From: Streptococcus oralis
GTDB lineage: Bacteria > Bacillota > Bacilli > Lactobacillales > Streptococcaceae
Reading direction: 5' to 3'
Length of the DNA: 64,000 nucleotides
NCBI RefSeq assembly: GCF_001578945.1
Contig: NZ_KQ969550.1
Coordinates: 420,420 to 484,419 of the forward strand
Both the position numbers and the translations under genes were made by a program. This document shows, in pieces, positions 25,318 to 34,614 of the stretch; positions within the stretch are counted from its first letter, which is position 1, and each line of letters starts with the position of its first letter. Under the pieces are notes generated by a model that did no database searches, was not told where the DNA came from, and was given only the letters and a program-made list of their open reading frames with translations.

Positions 25318-27396
25318 TTACGAAGGCTCTTGCTTTTGCTCCTGCATTCGGTCGAGTTCGTTGGTCACGCGCGCACCCATTTCTCTCTCTGCTTCAAAGG
25401 TCATTTGCAAGTCTCCCAGCAAAAAGCGACTGCCCTTACTCATTTTCTCAGTCATGTCTTTTAACCAAGGATAACTATTTAACAATGAAATCTTCTGGGA
25501 TAATTGCTTGGTAACAATAAAACCACCTAAATGCGCAAGCATTTGCAGAACCTGATCCGAGTATAGCCAGCTTAGAAATTCTTCTGCCAAGTGCGTATCT
25601 TCCTTGGCTAAAACAGCTAAGCAACCACCTCCTAGCAAGGGTGAAGAGCCTGGTAAATCAGCTACTCCAATCATGTGACTGGTCAGAACACTCTGATCCC
25701 CCAAAAAACGAAAGGCATAGTTAGAGTAGATAATCTCCATGGCAGTCTTCCCCTTGGCAAAATTATCCGCAACCTGTCGCCAATGATCCTCGGAGTTCTT
25801 CAAGGATGTTTCCCGACTCTTGCCATATTGATCCAGGGTTTCCTTAAATAAGGCTTCCGAGTAGGGTTTGTCTTTGATTTTTTCTTTTAAACGTGGGATA
25901 AAATCGCTATAAGACAAAATTGGGTTATGATCAGAAATGGTATGGCCATAAAGGTCATAATCTTTTTGGATACTTTCCTGTCTAAAAAAGGCTGTCAGCG
26001 CATCAAACTCTGCAAAAGTCTGTGGCAGTTGAAACTGCTTTTTAGTCTCCTCATAATAACGCCGTTGAAAGAAGGTGTCTTCAAAGAGATCCCGTCGGTA
26101 AAAGAGCAACTGCATACTACTATCCAAAGGCAAAGTGTAGAGCTGATCATCAATGTAGATATACTCTGAAAAGACATCACAATCAAACTGCTCTACCAGC
26201 GAAGCAACTGAATCTAAGCCTTTTAGCAGACTCAAGTCTATGCTTCGTAGCCAAGCTACATCGAGACGAATAAGGTCGTACTTTTCTAACTTTGGCGAGC
26301 GATTGGTCACCAAATCATAGAGAGTATGATAAGGAAGGGTATCGATTCGAAGCTCAACTCCAGCACTTTGGCGGTACTTGTCGGTCAAAGTTCGCAGGGC
26401 CTCCGTCATAGGACTCTCAATAGTCAACAGACGAATGACTGGCCGTCCTGGATGAAACTGGGTTTGAGCATCCTGTTGGTAAATACCCTCTACTAAAAAC
26501 TCCTGATTCTGTCTTTCGCCAGACTCAATCATCAGAGCCAACTTTTCTGCTACCCTTTCAATATCCAGTTCGATTGCATCCAGCTGAGGATCATGAAAGA
26601 GTTGCTTACTCCCGATGGTCACCAAATGAAATTTCATATCCAGCCCATTCCACTTGAGGACATCTAACAAGAGCTGAGTTAGAGTCTCGTTTGTCGATAG
26701 GATCAAGGTGTTTTCCTTGGCCTTTTTGAGCAAGTTAAAGATAGGGAGCAGCATCTCCGTATCGTGCAAGCGCGTCACTGCAATGGACTCGTCCAGATCC
26801 AAGTAATTTTCTAAATCATGAATAAACTGGCGATCCCTCTCCAGTTTGTGGGTCAAAAAATGCAGGTCTGTTATCTGATAGCGATCCATCAAATCAGACA
26901 AGTCCTGAAGAGTTTGACTGTGATCGAAGATCAGATTTGTGACGGGAGCTAATTTTTTAGATCCCCAAAAATCCACTGAATAGAGATTTTCCGGCTTGCG
27001 TTGACTCAAAAATTGATGACTGAGCCGGACTCCACAACAGACAATGGCCTTGGGCGTATTTGCAATCAAGCGTTCCAAAACAGCATCAACATCTTTTTTC
27101 TCAAACACATAGATCGGCTCTACCTGGGTGGTTTGAGCATAAAAATGACGGGTAAAAATCTCCAAGAATACTTGGTATTTATCTCCTAAACCCACTGGCA
27201 AGAGCAAGATAATCTGATCCGAATTGCGCTTACGAAGGAGCTGGGCTTGGGCATTTAATTGGTAGCCTAACTGGGCTGCTGCAGCTTCAACAAGCTGAAT
27301 CTTTTTGGTACTAACATTACCTTTTTTATTGAGCACATTGGAGGCAGTTCCATGCGAGACACCTGCCATCTTTGCGATATCTTTTATCGTAACCAT
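25318..27396 (-). CDS. LacI-type regulator fused to an extracellular-solute-binding-like domain
   Basis: The 692-residue protein begins with a LacI/GalR helix-turn-helix (residues 1-55, MVTIKDIAKMAGVSHGTASNVLNKKGNVSTKKI) and a LacI-type ligand region (about 58-325). A third region (about 330-690) resembles a family-1 sugar-binding protein (RLLTIESPMTEALRTLTDKYRQSAGVELRIDTLPYHTLYDLV...), yet there is no signal peptide, so it stays in the cytoplasm. Ordinary LacI proteins are about 330 residues, so this carries a second ligand-binding module. It could sense an imported sugar and control the Lpl-type importer that lies downstream on the same strand. The target is inferred from proximity. Confidence 0.85.
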   Translation of the reverse strand: MVTIKDIAKMAGVSHGTASNVLNKKGNVSTKKIQLVEAAAAQLGYQLNAQAQLLRKRNSDQIILLLPVGLGDKYQVFLEIFTRHFYAQTTQVEPIYVFEKKDVDAVLERLIANTPKAIVCCGVRLSHQFLSQRKPENLYSVDFWGSKKLAPVTNLIFDHSQTLQDLSDLMDRYQITDLHFLTHKLERDRQFIHDLENYLDLDESIAVTRLHDTEMLLPIFNLLKKAKENTLILSTNETLTQLLLDVLKWNGLDMKFHLVTIGSKQLFHDPQLDAIELDIERVAEKLALMIESGERQNQEFLVEGIYQQDAQTQFHPGRPVIRLLTIESPMTEALRTLTDKYRQSAGVELRIDTLPYHTLYDLVTNRSPKLEKYDLIRLDVAWLRSIDLSLLKGLDSVASLVEQFDCDVFSEYIYIDDQLYTLPLDSSMQLLFYRRDLFEDTFFQRRYYEETKKQFQLPQTFAEFDALTAFFRQESIQKDYDLYGHTISDHNPILSYSDFIPRLKEKIKDKPYSEALFKETLDQYGKSRETSLKNSEDHWRQVADNFAKGKTAMEIIYSNYAFRFLGDQSVLTSHMIGVADLPGSSPLLGGGCLAVLAKEDTHLAEEFLSWLYSDQVLQMLAHLGGFIVTKQLSQKISLLNSYPWLKDMTEKMSKGSRFLLGDLQMTFEAEREMGARVTNELDRMQEQKQEPS

Positions 27397-27438
27397 AAAT
27401 CACGCCTTTTAGTTGTTTTTTCTTATTTTATCATATTT

Positions 27439-28065
27439 TTAAAATTTCCCAAAACGCTCGAGATATTTCCCTAATTCTTTAATCGCAGTCTCTTCATCCG
27501 ATACTTGAAGGGTATGAAAGCCAAGGTCTTCTGCAGCCTTTAGATTTTCAGAAATATCATCTAAAAAAATGGCTCTTTTGGGGGATAACTGGTAGCGATC
27601 TAGCAAGATTTGGTAGAGTTTTTGATCGGGTTTCATGACCTTTTCTTCAAAGGACAAAACCCGACCATCGAGAACTTCTCGAATCGGTAGATAGCCTTCC
27701 TGCTCCAAGGTGTAATAAACTTCTGAGGTATTGGAGAGTATATAAACCTGATAGCCACGCTCTTTGCAGGAGCGCGCAAAATCCTGCATCTTATGCTTGA
27801 TGGCCAGAGCCTGGTACCAGTTACGATAGATGGCTGCGACAGTTGGAGAAAAGGAAGCATCGAGTTGTTCTAAGGCTAACTTGATTGCTTCTTCTATGGA
27901 AAGGAGCCCATGATCCACCTTGGTCCAGAGGCCACTTTCAAAGATAGCGGTTCATAGCTGGGCTTGCCGGTCGAAGTCAGATTCAAAGAAGGCCACAACC
28001 TTGTCAGAATCCCACTCAATCAGCACATTACCCATGTCGAACACGATAGTATTTATTTTCATCAT
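27439..28065 (-). pseudogene. HAD-like phosphatase gene with an in-frame nonsense codon
   Basis: The reading frame runs from ATGATG at 28065/28062 (MKINTIVFDMGNVLIEWDSDKVVAFF..., HAD nucleophile in VFDMGN) and is interrupted by TGA at 27954-27952, in the same frame as the remaining 171 codons (TAIFESGLWTKVDHGLL... to KPDQKLYQILL and AIFLDDISENLKAAEDLGF). A single C-to-T change (CGA to TGA) would explain it. The 3' part could be translated from an internal GTG but lacks the catalytic Asp. The gene follows mgtC by a few bases in the same operon. Confidence 0.8.
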
Positions 28066-28770
28066 CTATTCCTTTATTTCTTCAATGTATTTTACACCGG
28101 GTTGTTGGTGGATTTCCTCGATAAATTTCAAATGGTTAAAGGTTTCTGTTAGCGTCAGAGAAAAATAGCAACCCAGCTCACCCTGATCATGGTTGGCTTG
28201 ATAAAGGGTATCAATATCAATCAGTCCATTTTGAATAGCATTGACCTTGATCTGGTGGCTTGAGAGGTAGATTAAGATACGGTTAAAAGCCTCCAAAGAG
28301 GTTAATACCACGTAGACCTCCACTTTGCGTGAGCGCCTTTGGATATAACTCTTTAGAGGCTGAAAAATGGTCATAATGGTAATCAGAGCAAGGGCGCAGG
28401 CAATGGCACCGCTATAAAAGCGAATCCCAATAGCCAGACCAATCGTTGCTGAAGTCCAAATCCCCGCAGCAGTGGTTAAGCCTTTGACACGGTTATTTTT
28501 CGTCACTAGAATGGTTCCAGCTCCTAAAAATCCAATGCCACTGATAACCTGAGCCCCCATTCGAGTCGGGTCTCCAGTTCCGTATTGACTGATGACATAT
28601 TCATTGGTCATCATGACCATAGCTGAGCCGAGACAGACGAGGATATAGGTCCGAAATCCTGCAGACTGAGCCTTTCTCCCCCGCTCAAGACCAATAATGC
28701 CACCAATAATCACCGAAAGCAAAATACGAAATAAAATGGAATAGAGGGTGGTATGATCAAATGCAATCAC
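28066..28770 (-). CDS. MgtC/SapB-family membrane protein
   Basis: The 234-residue protein has about five N-terminal membrane helices with the family strip RILLSVIIGGIIGLERGRKAQSAGFRTYILVCLGSAMVMM and GIGFLGAGTILVTKNNRVKGLTTAAGIWTSATIGLAIG, then a cytoplasmic ACT-like C-terminal domain. The GTG at 28770 with AAAGAGG upstream is preferred to a longer start inside the previous gene. MgtC-type proteins affect Mg2+/phosphate homeostasis and ATP synthase in other bacteria. Here it is the fifth gene of the GDPD-ABC operon. Confidence 0.88.
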   Translation of the reverse strand: MIAFDHTTLYSILFRILLSVIIGGIIGLERGRKAQSAGFRTYILVCLGSAMVMMTNEYVISQYGTGDPTRMGAQVISGIGFLGAGTILVTKNNRVKGLTTAAGIWTSATIGLAIGIRFYSGAIACALALITIMTIFQPLKSYIQRRSRKVEVYVVLTSLEAFNRILIYLSSHQIKVNAIQNGLIDIDTLYQANHDQGELGCYFSLTLTETFNHLKFIEEIHQQPGVKYIEEIKE

Positions 28771-28783
28771 ACAGAACCTCTTT

Positions 28784-30469
28784 CTAGTTTTTCTTTCGAT
28801 ATTGGGTAACAAATAAAGCAAGTGAGGACATAATCATCAAAACGACTGTGTAGACAAAGCTCATGGCTTGAGCATTGGAAGTCGCAGTTTCGTCACTCGC
28901 CGCCTTGATCACAATTCCCAAAGGTTGGAAGAGCGGATGGTAGAGAAAGACTGATAAATCATAATCCGCTAGGAGGGAATTAAAGTTCAGAACAATAACC
29001 GATAAGACGGTTGGCATGATAAAAGGAATAATGACCTTCACCATAGTATAGAAGGTGGAAGCCCCCATACTCTTTGCAGCTTCTTCCATATTGTCATCAA
29101 TGCTGAAAAAGACAGCCTTAATCATCCGATAAGAAAAGGGAAGTTTAATGACGATGTAGGCAATCAACATGATGATTAAGGTTCCTACCAAGACTTGATT
29201 CAAGACTAAGAATCTTGGCTCATTGTAGGTGAATAAGAGTCCGATTGCAATCAAGGTTCCGGGCAGAACCCAAGGAAGCAAAGCACCGTATTCAAAGACC
29301 ATATTCCACTTGCTCTTAGATTTGTGAACGATCCGAGCTATGACAATAGCTAGGAAGGTTACAATGACAGCTGCTAGAAGGGAGTAGACCAAGCTGACCA
29401 AATAAGGCATAAAGGCTGATGAATTTTCAAACAACTGTGCATAATTGTCAAAGGTCAGAGCTGACAGGTCTAGACGTCCGGTCTTAATGGCAAGCGAAGA
29501 GCTAAAGGAGTAAAGAATAACTAGCACAATCGGCATCATGTAGATCAAGAACAAGACATAAGCCAAGATGTGTGTTAGGACATTCCAAACTGGAGACGTA
29601 ATCTTTTGCTTGTGCAAGCGAGCTTTGGTCTTGCTGACCGAGATATAGTTGCCTCCACGTTCCACACGATTTAAAATTGCCAGCAATATAATAGTTGCAA
29701 CCCCAAGAACAATCGCCAAGAAGGCTGCAATATCCCTAGAAGCCGTTGTTTTTGCAAAGGTAATAATCATCGGGTTGATGGTTTGAAACTCCGTTCCACC
29801 AACAATCAAGGGTGCAGAAACAGCAGACAAACCTGTCAAGAAAGTCAGGATGGTCAAAGCAAAGAGGGTTGGTTTTAGGGTTGGAAGAACGATTTTCCAA
29901 ATAACCGTGGAGGGCTTGGCTCCCATATTGCGGGCTGCTTCGATGGTATGGTAATCCAGGGAGCGAACCGCATTGGTCAAAAACATGATATGGTTGGAAG
30001 TACAGGCAAAGGTCATGATAAAGAGCACTGCCCCGTAACCGTGGAACCAGTTATTGTCGAGATTGGGTAAAACTGTTTGGAACAAGACTGTCATCAACCC
30101 CTTTGGTCCGTAGACAAACTTGTAACCTGCAACCAGCACCACGCCTCCATAGATCAAGGAAGTCATGTAACCTAAGCGAAGAATTTTGGCCCCCTTGATG
30201 TCCCAATATTCGGTCAGGAGAACGACTAAGGTTCCGACTACATTGACCGTAACAACCATGGATACGGCCAAGATAAAACTATTGATGATGCTGTTGACCG
30301 CTCGTTCTGAATTAAAAACCTTGGTCACAGCTGAAAAAGTGAGACTGCCCCCTTTAAAAAAGACGTCTTTTAAAAGGTTGAGATTAGGAAAGACGATAAA
30401 GGCAGCAATAATCCACAAAAGAACAAGCTTAACGAGAAGCTGTTGCCAGTTAATGGTTCGTTTTTTCAT
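28784..30469 (-). CDS. ABC importer double permease, FbpB/ThiP/AfuB type
   Basis: The 561-residue protein has about 12 membrane helices and two EAA loops ([30 protein letters not shown] near residue 175 and [28 protein letters not shown] near 475), i.e. two fused MetI permease domains. This is the form found in Fe3+, thiamine and 2-aminoethylphosphonate importers. It lies 9 bp after the ATPase gene. Confidence 0.88.
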   Translation of the reverse strand: MKKRTINWQQLLVKLVLLWIIAAFIVFPNLNLLKDVFFKGGSLTFSAVTKVFNSERAVNSIINSFILAVSMVVTVNVVGTLVVLLTEYWDIKGAKILRLGYMTSLIYGGVVLVAGYKFVYGPKGLMTVLFQTVLPNLDNNWFHGYGAVLFIMTFACTSNHIMFLTNAVRSLDYHTIEAARNMGAKPSTVIWKIVLPTLKPTLFALTILTFLTGLSAVSAPLIVGGTEFQTINPMIITFAKTTASRDIAAFLAIVLGVATIILLAILNRVERGGNYISVSKTKARLHKQKITSPVWNVLTHILAYVLFLIYMMPIVLVILYSFSSSLAIKTGRLDLSALTFDNYAQLFENSSAFMPYLVSLVYSLLAAVIVTFLAIVIARIVHKSKSKWNMVFEYGALLPWVLPGTLIAIGLLFTYNEPRFLVLNQVLVGTLIIMLIAYIVIKLPFSYRMIKAVFFSIDDNMEEAAKSMGASTFYTMVKVIIPFIMPTVLSVIVLNFNSLLADYDLSVFLYHPLFQPLGIVIKAASDETATSNAQAMSFVYTVVLMIMSSLALFVTQYRKKN

Positions 30470-30478
30470 AGCCTCCTC

Positions 30479-31474
30479 CTAGTATTGCAAGACATCATCA
30501 GGGCTCAAGTAAAGAGTCATTTCGTCCCCGATCTTTCTATTGGAGAAGCCATCGTTTTTGTCCAAAACATGGATCACATCTCCTGTTTGCACTTTGAGTG
30601 TATATTTGATGAGGACACCTTCAAATTCAAAATCCATAACCTTGGCCTGAACCATCAAATCCTTTTCATTTTCTTTACTAAAGCGAACCCGTTCTAAACG
30701 AATATAACCTTCCTTGTCCTTAAAGGATGGATGGAGTTCTTTTAGGAGTTGACTGGAAAGAACATTGGTATCCCCTATAAATTCACAGACAAATTGTGTT
30801 TGGGAAGCATTGTAGATTTCCTTTGGTGTGCCAATCTGCTCGATGTAACCATTGTTAAAAACAGCGATGCGATCAGACAAGGTAAGGGCTTCTTCTTGGT
30901 CATGGGTAACGTAAAGCGTAGTGATTTTGAGTTCTTTTTGAAGACGCTTCAACTCTTTTCTCAGATCAATCCGGAGTTTGGCATCCAAGTTTGACAAGGG
31001 TTCATCCAAACACAAGATTTTTGGTTCTAAGACCAGAGCCCGTGCCAAGGCAACCCGTTGTTGCTGGCCACCTGAGAGTTCAGAAACGTTGCGCGTTAAC
31101 TGTTGATCGGAAATCTTGATCTTTGCTGCAACCTCATGAACCTTGGCCTTGATAATATCTGGGCTGATTTTTTTCACTTTTAGTCCAAAGGCAATATTGT
31201 CATATACCGTCATGGTTGGAAAGAGGGCATAGGACTGAAACACGATCCCAATACCACGTTTCTCAGGTTCTAGATGCGTGATGTCCTGATTATCTACCAA
31301 AATGGCTCCCTTACTCGGAGTCAAAAATCCAACTAAGGCCCGCAAGGTCGTCGATTTTCCACATCCACTAGGACCAAGGAAGGTGAAAAATTCACCTTCT
31401 TTGATCTCCAGATTGAGATTTTCAATCGCGACAAAATCGCCATAGGAAATTTCAACTGTATCAAATTTAATCAT
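30479..31474 (-). CDS. ABC importer ATPase, FbpC/PotA/UgpC-type
   Basis: The 331-residue protein has Walker A GPSGCGKSTTLRA, signature LSGGQQQRVALARALV, Walker B ILCLDEPLSNLD, H-loop VTHDQEEAL, and a C-terminal TOBE/regulatory region (about 240-331). It powers the double permease. The start overlaps no neighbour; 18 bp separate it from the solute-binding protein gene. Confidence 0.92.
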   Translation of the reverse strand: MIKFDTVEISYGDFVAIENLNLEIKEGEFFTFLGPSGCGKSTTLRALVGFLTPSKGAILVDNQDITHLEPEKRGIGIVFQSYALFPTMTVYDNIAFGLKVKKISPDIIKAKVHEVAAKIKISDQQLTRNVSELSGGQQQRVALARALVLEPKILCLDEPLSNLDAKLRIDLRKELKRLQKELKITTLYVTHDQEEALTLSDRIAVFNNGYIEQIGTPKEIYNASQTQFVCEFIGDTNVLSSQLLKELHPSFKDKEGYIRLERVRFSKENEKDLMVQAKVMDFEFEGVLIKYTLKVQTGDVIHVLDKNDGFSNRKIGDEMTLYLSPDDVLQY

Positions 31475-31492
31475 GTTTCTGTCTCGCTATTT

Positions 31493-32548
31493 CTATTGAA
31501 CAAATTCAAGTTCTGCTTTTTCGACCCATTTATCAATATTTTCAGCGATAAAGGTCCAGTCCAACTCTTGTGGATTGACTGCTGCTCTAAAGGTTTTCAC
31601 AGCATCAGACGCTTTTTCAAGTGCTTTTGTGTTGGCTGGAATGGTTCCAAATTTTTGACTCCACTCAGCTTGTACTTCTTCACCACCAAACCAGTTGATA
31701 AAGTCTTTGGCCAATTCTTGTTTCTTAGAAGACGCAATCACTCCAGCTTGCTCTGTGACAAAAGGAACACCAACTTTTGGACTCATTACTTGAAGATCGA
31801 CGGATCGTTCTGTTTCTGTTTGCAAGAAACCAGAACCCCAAAGCATGGTGTAGTCGATTCCCTTGTCTCCTTCTAGGAGAGTCGTTGCATAGTTTTCATC
31901 CTTGCCATAGATATAGGCATTTTGGATGTACTTTTTAGCTACATCCCATCCTTCTTTGGAAACTCCAAGCTCCCCGCTAGTGTCTTGGTAACGTGAAAGG
32001 ATACTTGAGAGGATGATTTTAGAAGTACCACCACCGAGGCTGAAGATTCCATATTTCCCTTTATACTGACTGCCGGTCAAGTCTGTCCAATCACTTGGCA
32101 TGGTCACTTCTGGTTTTCCTGCTAGAACCAGTGGTTGAACAACAGTTGGATAGAAGTAGCCATCCTTATCTCCAAGGCTCAAATCAACATCAGAAGACCA
32201 ACTAGGATTGTACTTCACTAGAAGTTCTGCCACTTTTAGTTTATTGTATTCCAAATTGTTGAGACCATAAACAAGGTCAGCGATCCCATTATTTTTCTCC
32301 GCAATCAAGCGGTCTACTAATTCTCCTCCGGGAATGTCTACCACTTGGATATTGTAGCCTGCTGCTTTTGCTTTTTCTTCGATCCATTCCTTGCGGCCTT
32401 CAGAGGCAGAGTTAGAATAGATAACCAATTGTTGGCTCTTATCTAGAGAACCACCTGCTTCACTATTAGAAGCGTTTGATTGGCCTGCTCCACAAGCGGC
32501 TAAGGTCAAGGCTGATACTGCTACGAACATGCTCCATACTTTTTTCAT
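31493..32548 (-). CDS. ABC importer solute-binding lipoprotein, AfuA/FbpA-like
   Basis: The 351-residue protein starts at MKKVWSMFVAVSALTLAACG; the lipidated Cys is residue 19, and the start fits GGAGGATAAACAG. The fold is the AfuA/FutA/PhnS class (QLVIYSNSASEGRKEWIEEKAKAAGYNIQVVDIPGGELVDRLIAEKNNGIADLVYG). Members bind ferric iron, hexose phosphates or phosphonates, so the substrate cannot be read from sequence alone. The first gene of its operon is a glycerophosphodiesterase, which favours a phosphodiester-type ligand. Confidence 0.85.
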   Translation of the reverse strand: MKKVWSMFVAVSALTLAACGAGQSNASNSEAGGSLDKSQQLVIYSNSASEGRKEWIEEKAKAAGYNIQVVDIPGGELVDRLIAEKNNGIADLVYGLNNLEYNKLKVAELLVKYNPSWSSDVDLSLGDKDGYFYPTVVQPLVLAGKPEVTMPSDWTDLTGSQYKGKYGIFSLGGGTSKIILSSILSRYQDTSGELGVSKEGWDVAKKYIQNAYIYGKDENYATTLLEGDKGIDYTMLWGSGFLQTETERSVDLQVMSPKVGVPFVTEQAGVIASSKKQELAKDFINWFGGEEVQAEWSQKFGTIPANTKALEKASDAVKTFRAAVNPQELDWTFIAENIDKWVEKAELEFVQ

Positions 32549-32552
32549 CTGT

Positions 32553-33383
32553 TTATCCTCCAATAGTTTCTTTGTGTTGAATATAGTTTTTCAAGTAAAG
32601 TGGCCAATCGGTTTGAATAATGTCAAACCCTAAATCAATCAATCGTCCCCAACTTACTTCTGGTCCTTCTGTAATGGCTAAATTGTCATCCAAACCTGCA
32701 GATAAAAGGATGGAATCATTTAAGGTCAAAGCGTTAACCCAGAGAAGGATGCCTTTTGCTTTTAGTTCTTCGAGTAAAGATGCTTCTAGCAATTCCGAAT
32801 CAAAATGTTCAAAGATCAACTCTACTGCTGCAATTTGCAGATTTTCATAAGAAAGGGCTAGGTCTAACTCTTCCTTGGTTGCGACAATGGGCATAAACTG
32901 AATGTCTAAGCCAGACGCTGCCAACTGGTCCAAGTATTCTTTCTTGGCAGGGGCCTTTAAGAGGAGCTGAGGGAGAGCCTTGGAGCTTTTCAACTCATCC
33001 AAGAAAGTATCCCAGTAAAACCAGCTACGATCTACGTTAATCCAGGTTTTTCCGAGGAGCTTGTGAAAAATCAATTCCAAACTTTCAACCTTTTGATCAA
33101 TAGGCTCTCCTGAAGTATTTTGAACTTGCTGGTTTTGGATTTCTTCAGCTGACATTTTTAAAATATCCACCGCTTCTCCAAATACAATCTTTTCTTGACC
33201 ATCATGAAAGCCAAAGAATTTTCCATCCGTGCTGCGGACAACATCGACCTCCACCATATCCGCCCCATGTCTAAGAGCATTCAGATAGGCTAGGCTGGTA
33301 TTTTGGATCACGTTGCCCCCACTCGTTCCACGGTGAGCAGCCACTAGAACCCCTTTTTTTCGTAAGTCTGCTAATGTTTCCAT
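32553..33383 (-). CDS. Glycerophosphodiester phosphodiesterase-family protein heading an ABC operon
   Basis: The 276-residue protein has the GDPD core: LVAAHRGTSGG...NTSLAYLNALRHGADMVEVDVVRSTDGKFFGFHDG, and the late WGRLIDLGFDIIQTDWP. The usual HRG..PEN catalytic Glu is replaced by Gln (VIQNTSLA), while the EVD and HDG positions remain, so catalysis may be reduced or changed. It has no signal peptide. It hydrolyses glycerophosphodiesters to glycerol-3-phosphate and an alcohol if active. The consensus promoter at 33435-33462 serves the whole operon. Confidence 0.82.
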   Translation of the reverse strand: METLADLRKKGVLVAAHRGTSGGNVIQNTSLAYLNALRHGADMVEVDVVRSTDGKFFGFHDGQEKIVFGEAVDILKMSAEEIQNQQVQNTSGEPIDQKVESLELIFHKLLGKTWINVDRSWFYWDTFLDELKSSKALPQLLLKAPAKKEYLDQLAASGLDIQFMPIVATKEELDLALSYENLQIAAVELIFEHFDSELLEASLLEELKAKGILLWVNALTLNDSILLSAGLDDNLAITEGPEVSWGRLIDLGFDIIQTDWPLYLKNYIQHKETIGG

Positions 33384-33434
33384 TTAAAGCATTCCTTTCT
33401 GCTGTTCTTTGGTTTTTGTAAACCCTTCCATTTC

Positions 33435-33462
33435 ATTATACACCATTTTTGGAACGTGTCAA
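33435..33462 (-). promoter_or_regulatory. Consensus promoter of the GDPD-ABC-mgtC operon
   Basis: On the minus strand TTGACA (33462-33457), a 16-bp spacer and TATAAT (33440-33435). The -35 overlaps the first copy of a TGNNACGTNNCA repeat. Confidence 0.8.
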
Positions 33463-33463
33463 T
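33449..33463. promoter_or_regulatory. Operator-like repeat copy 1 (TTGGAACGTGTCAAT)
   Basis: Covers the -35 of the GDPD operon promoter. Its core TGNNACGTNNCA is a LacI-type palindrome; the same core is repeated 75 bp upstream. Confidence 0.45.
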
Positions 33464-33523
33464 TATTTTTTGTAAAAATTTAAGAATTTCCTGCATTTAT
33501 TTTATCTTTTAGACTCCAAATGA

Positions 33524-33538
33524 TTGGAACGTATCATT
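33524..33538. promoter_or_regulatory. Operator-like repeat copy 2 (TTGGAACGTATCATT)
   Basis: Second copy of the repeat at 33449-33463, about 7 helical turns away, allowing loop formation or dual-site binding. Confidence 0.4.
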
Positions 33539-33674
33539 TATATCCTGTATTTCTGCCCTAATAGACAGTAAAAATCATCTGCAAATTAGAAAACTAGGCA
33601 CAGATTGCTCAAAAGACTCTTGTGGGACTATATAGGACTAAACGCTGCTGACCTGCTTTGAAAAGATTAAGACC

Positions 33675-33704
33675 CATCAAAAAACATCAAGGAAAACCTT
33701 GATG
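33675..33704 (-). terminator. Terminator downstream of the small membrane-protein gene
   Basis: On the minus strand CATCAAGG TTTT CCTTGATG is a perfect 8-bp hairpin followed by TTTTTTG. Confidence 0.7.
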
Positions 33705-33745
33705 AGATCTTGTCTGATATTGGGACTGGTTTGGGGGAGTTTTCC

Positions 33746-34198
33746 CTATAAGAAAACTGAAAAAACTAGTAGGAGAGTCGTTGCCAGCAAGCCACTCATA
33801 AAAATCTGAGAAAGAGTTACCAAGCGATTACTTTTGTACTTCTCTATAGGTAGGGGTAACAGATAATGGATTCCCAAAAAAATCAAAACAGGTAACAAGT
33901 AGTCTAGCAAATAACTAAAATATGCGCCTGTTAAAAAGGCTAAAATCAGCCCATAGGGTAAAAAGATGAGCGAAAAACAAGCAATGAAGCGAAGCAGATC
34001 GTAGCGAAGATTGTTTAATTTTCTGGGATGATAAAACAGAGTAACATCCCCCTCTTGAGTCCGTAAAATCCCGTAATAGGCAAGATAGAGAATTCCCAAA
34101 ATGCTGATAGAAAACAAAACCCTATCTGACAAATGATCTTGACTAATATAAGAAATGATTGACAAAAAATAGAAGGAGAGTAGTTCCAATCCCCGCAA
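33746..34198 (-). CDS. Small multi-pass membrane protein, possibly truncated at the 5' end
   Basis: The open frame encodes 150 residues with about four membrane helices (RGLELLSFYFLSIISYIS, VLFSISILGILYLAYYGIL, LLRFIACFSLIFLPYGLILAFLTGAYFSYLL, IFMSGLLATTLLLVFSVFL). The frame is closed by TAA at 34207, and the only candidate start is a TTG at 34198 with no clear ribosome binding site. I recognise no family. The flanking 34199-34614 region looks decayed, so this may be the surviving 3' part of a longer gene. Confidence 0.4.
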   Translation of the reverse strand: MRGLELLSFYFLSIISYISQDHLSDRVLFSISILGILYLAYYGILRTQEGDVTLFYHPRKLNNLRYDLLRFIACFSLIFLPYGLILAFLTGAYFSYLLDYLLPVLIFLGIHYLLPLPIEKYKSNRLVTLSQIFMSGLLATTLLLVFSVFL

Positions 34199-34560
34199 GG
34201 ATGATTAGGAGTTCTTACCAGCTTGAGAAGCGACGAAAGAGCCCAAATAGCTACTGCGTCATTCGTTTATTACGAAACTCATTTGGAAGCTGAAGACTTT
34301 GAACCAGCTTCTCTATTTTCTTAACCGCCAAAGGCATATCGAATCATGCGATAGACCAAATCGCCAGCCTTCAGTAATTCCCACTGATGATTCCAGATTC
34401 AAAAAAAACTCTGACTCAGGTGGAAATCTTTGGGAAGTTTCTGAAAACTTCAGTTGCATTTTCAATTATAACTCAAGGCCATCATAGTGTAAATTGCTGT
34501 TCAGGCGCTATTTCGTGCATTTCAGGAACTGGTTTGAGAAAAGGAAAAATTATCTGTTTC
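34199..34560 (-). other. Gene-remnant region, no intact ORF
   Basis: Several short, stop-interrupted, coding-like stretches on the minus strand appear in different frames (one ends RMIRYAFGG-stop near 34322; the next contains KKIEKLVQSLQLPNEFRNKRMTQ-stop). They look like decay of one or two genes; I cannot identify them. Confidence 0.3.
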
Positions 34561-34562
34561 AC

Positions 34563-34602
34563 AAGAAACATCCTGCAGTTGATTTCCTGCAGGATGTTTT
34601 TC
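34563..34602. terminator. Hairpin terminator after the GH20 gene
   Basis: AACATCCTGCAG and CTGCAGGATGTT pair over a 7-nt loop and are followed by TTTTTCT on the plus strand and TTTCTTG on the minus strand. Confidence 0.7.
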
Positions 34603-34614
34603 TAGATTGTTTTC

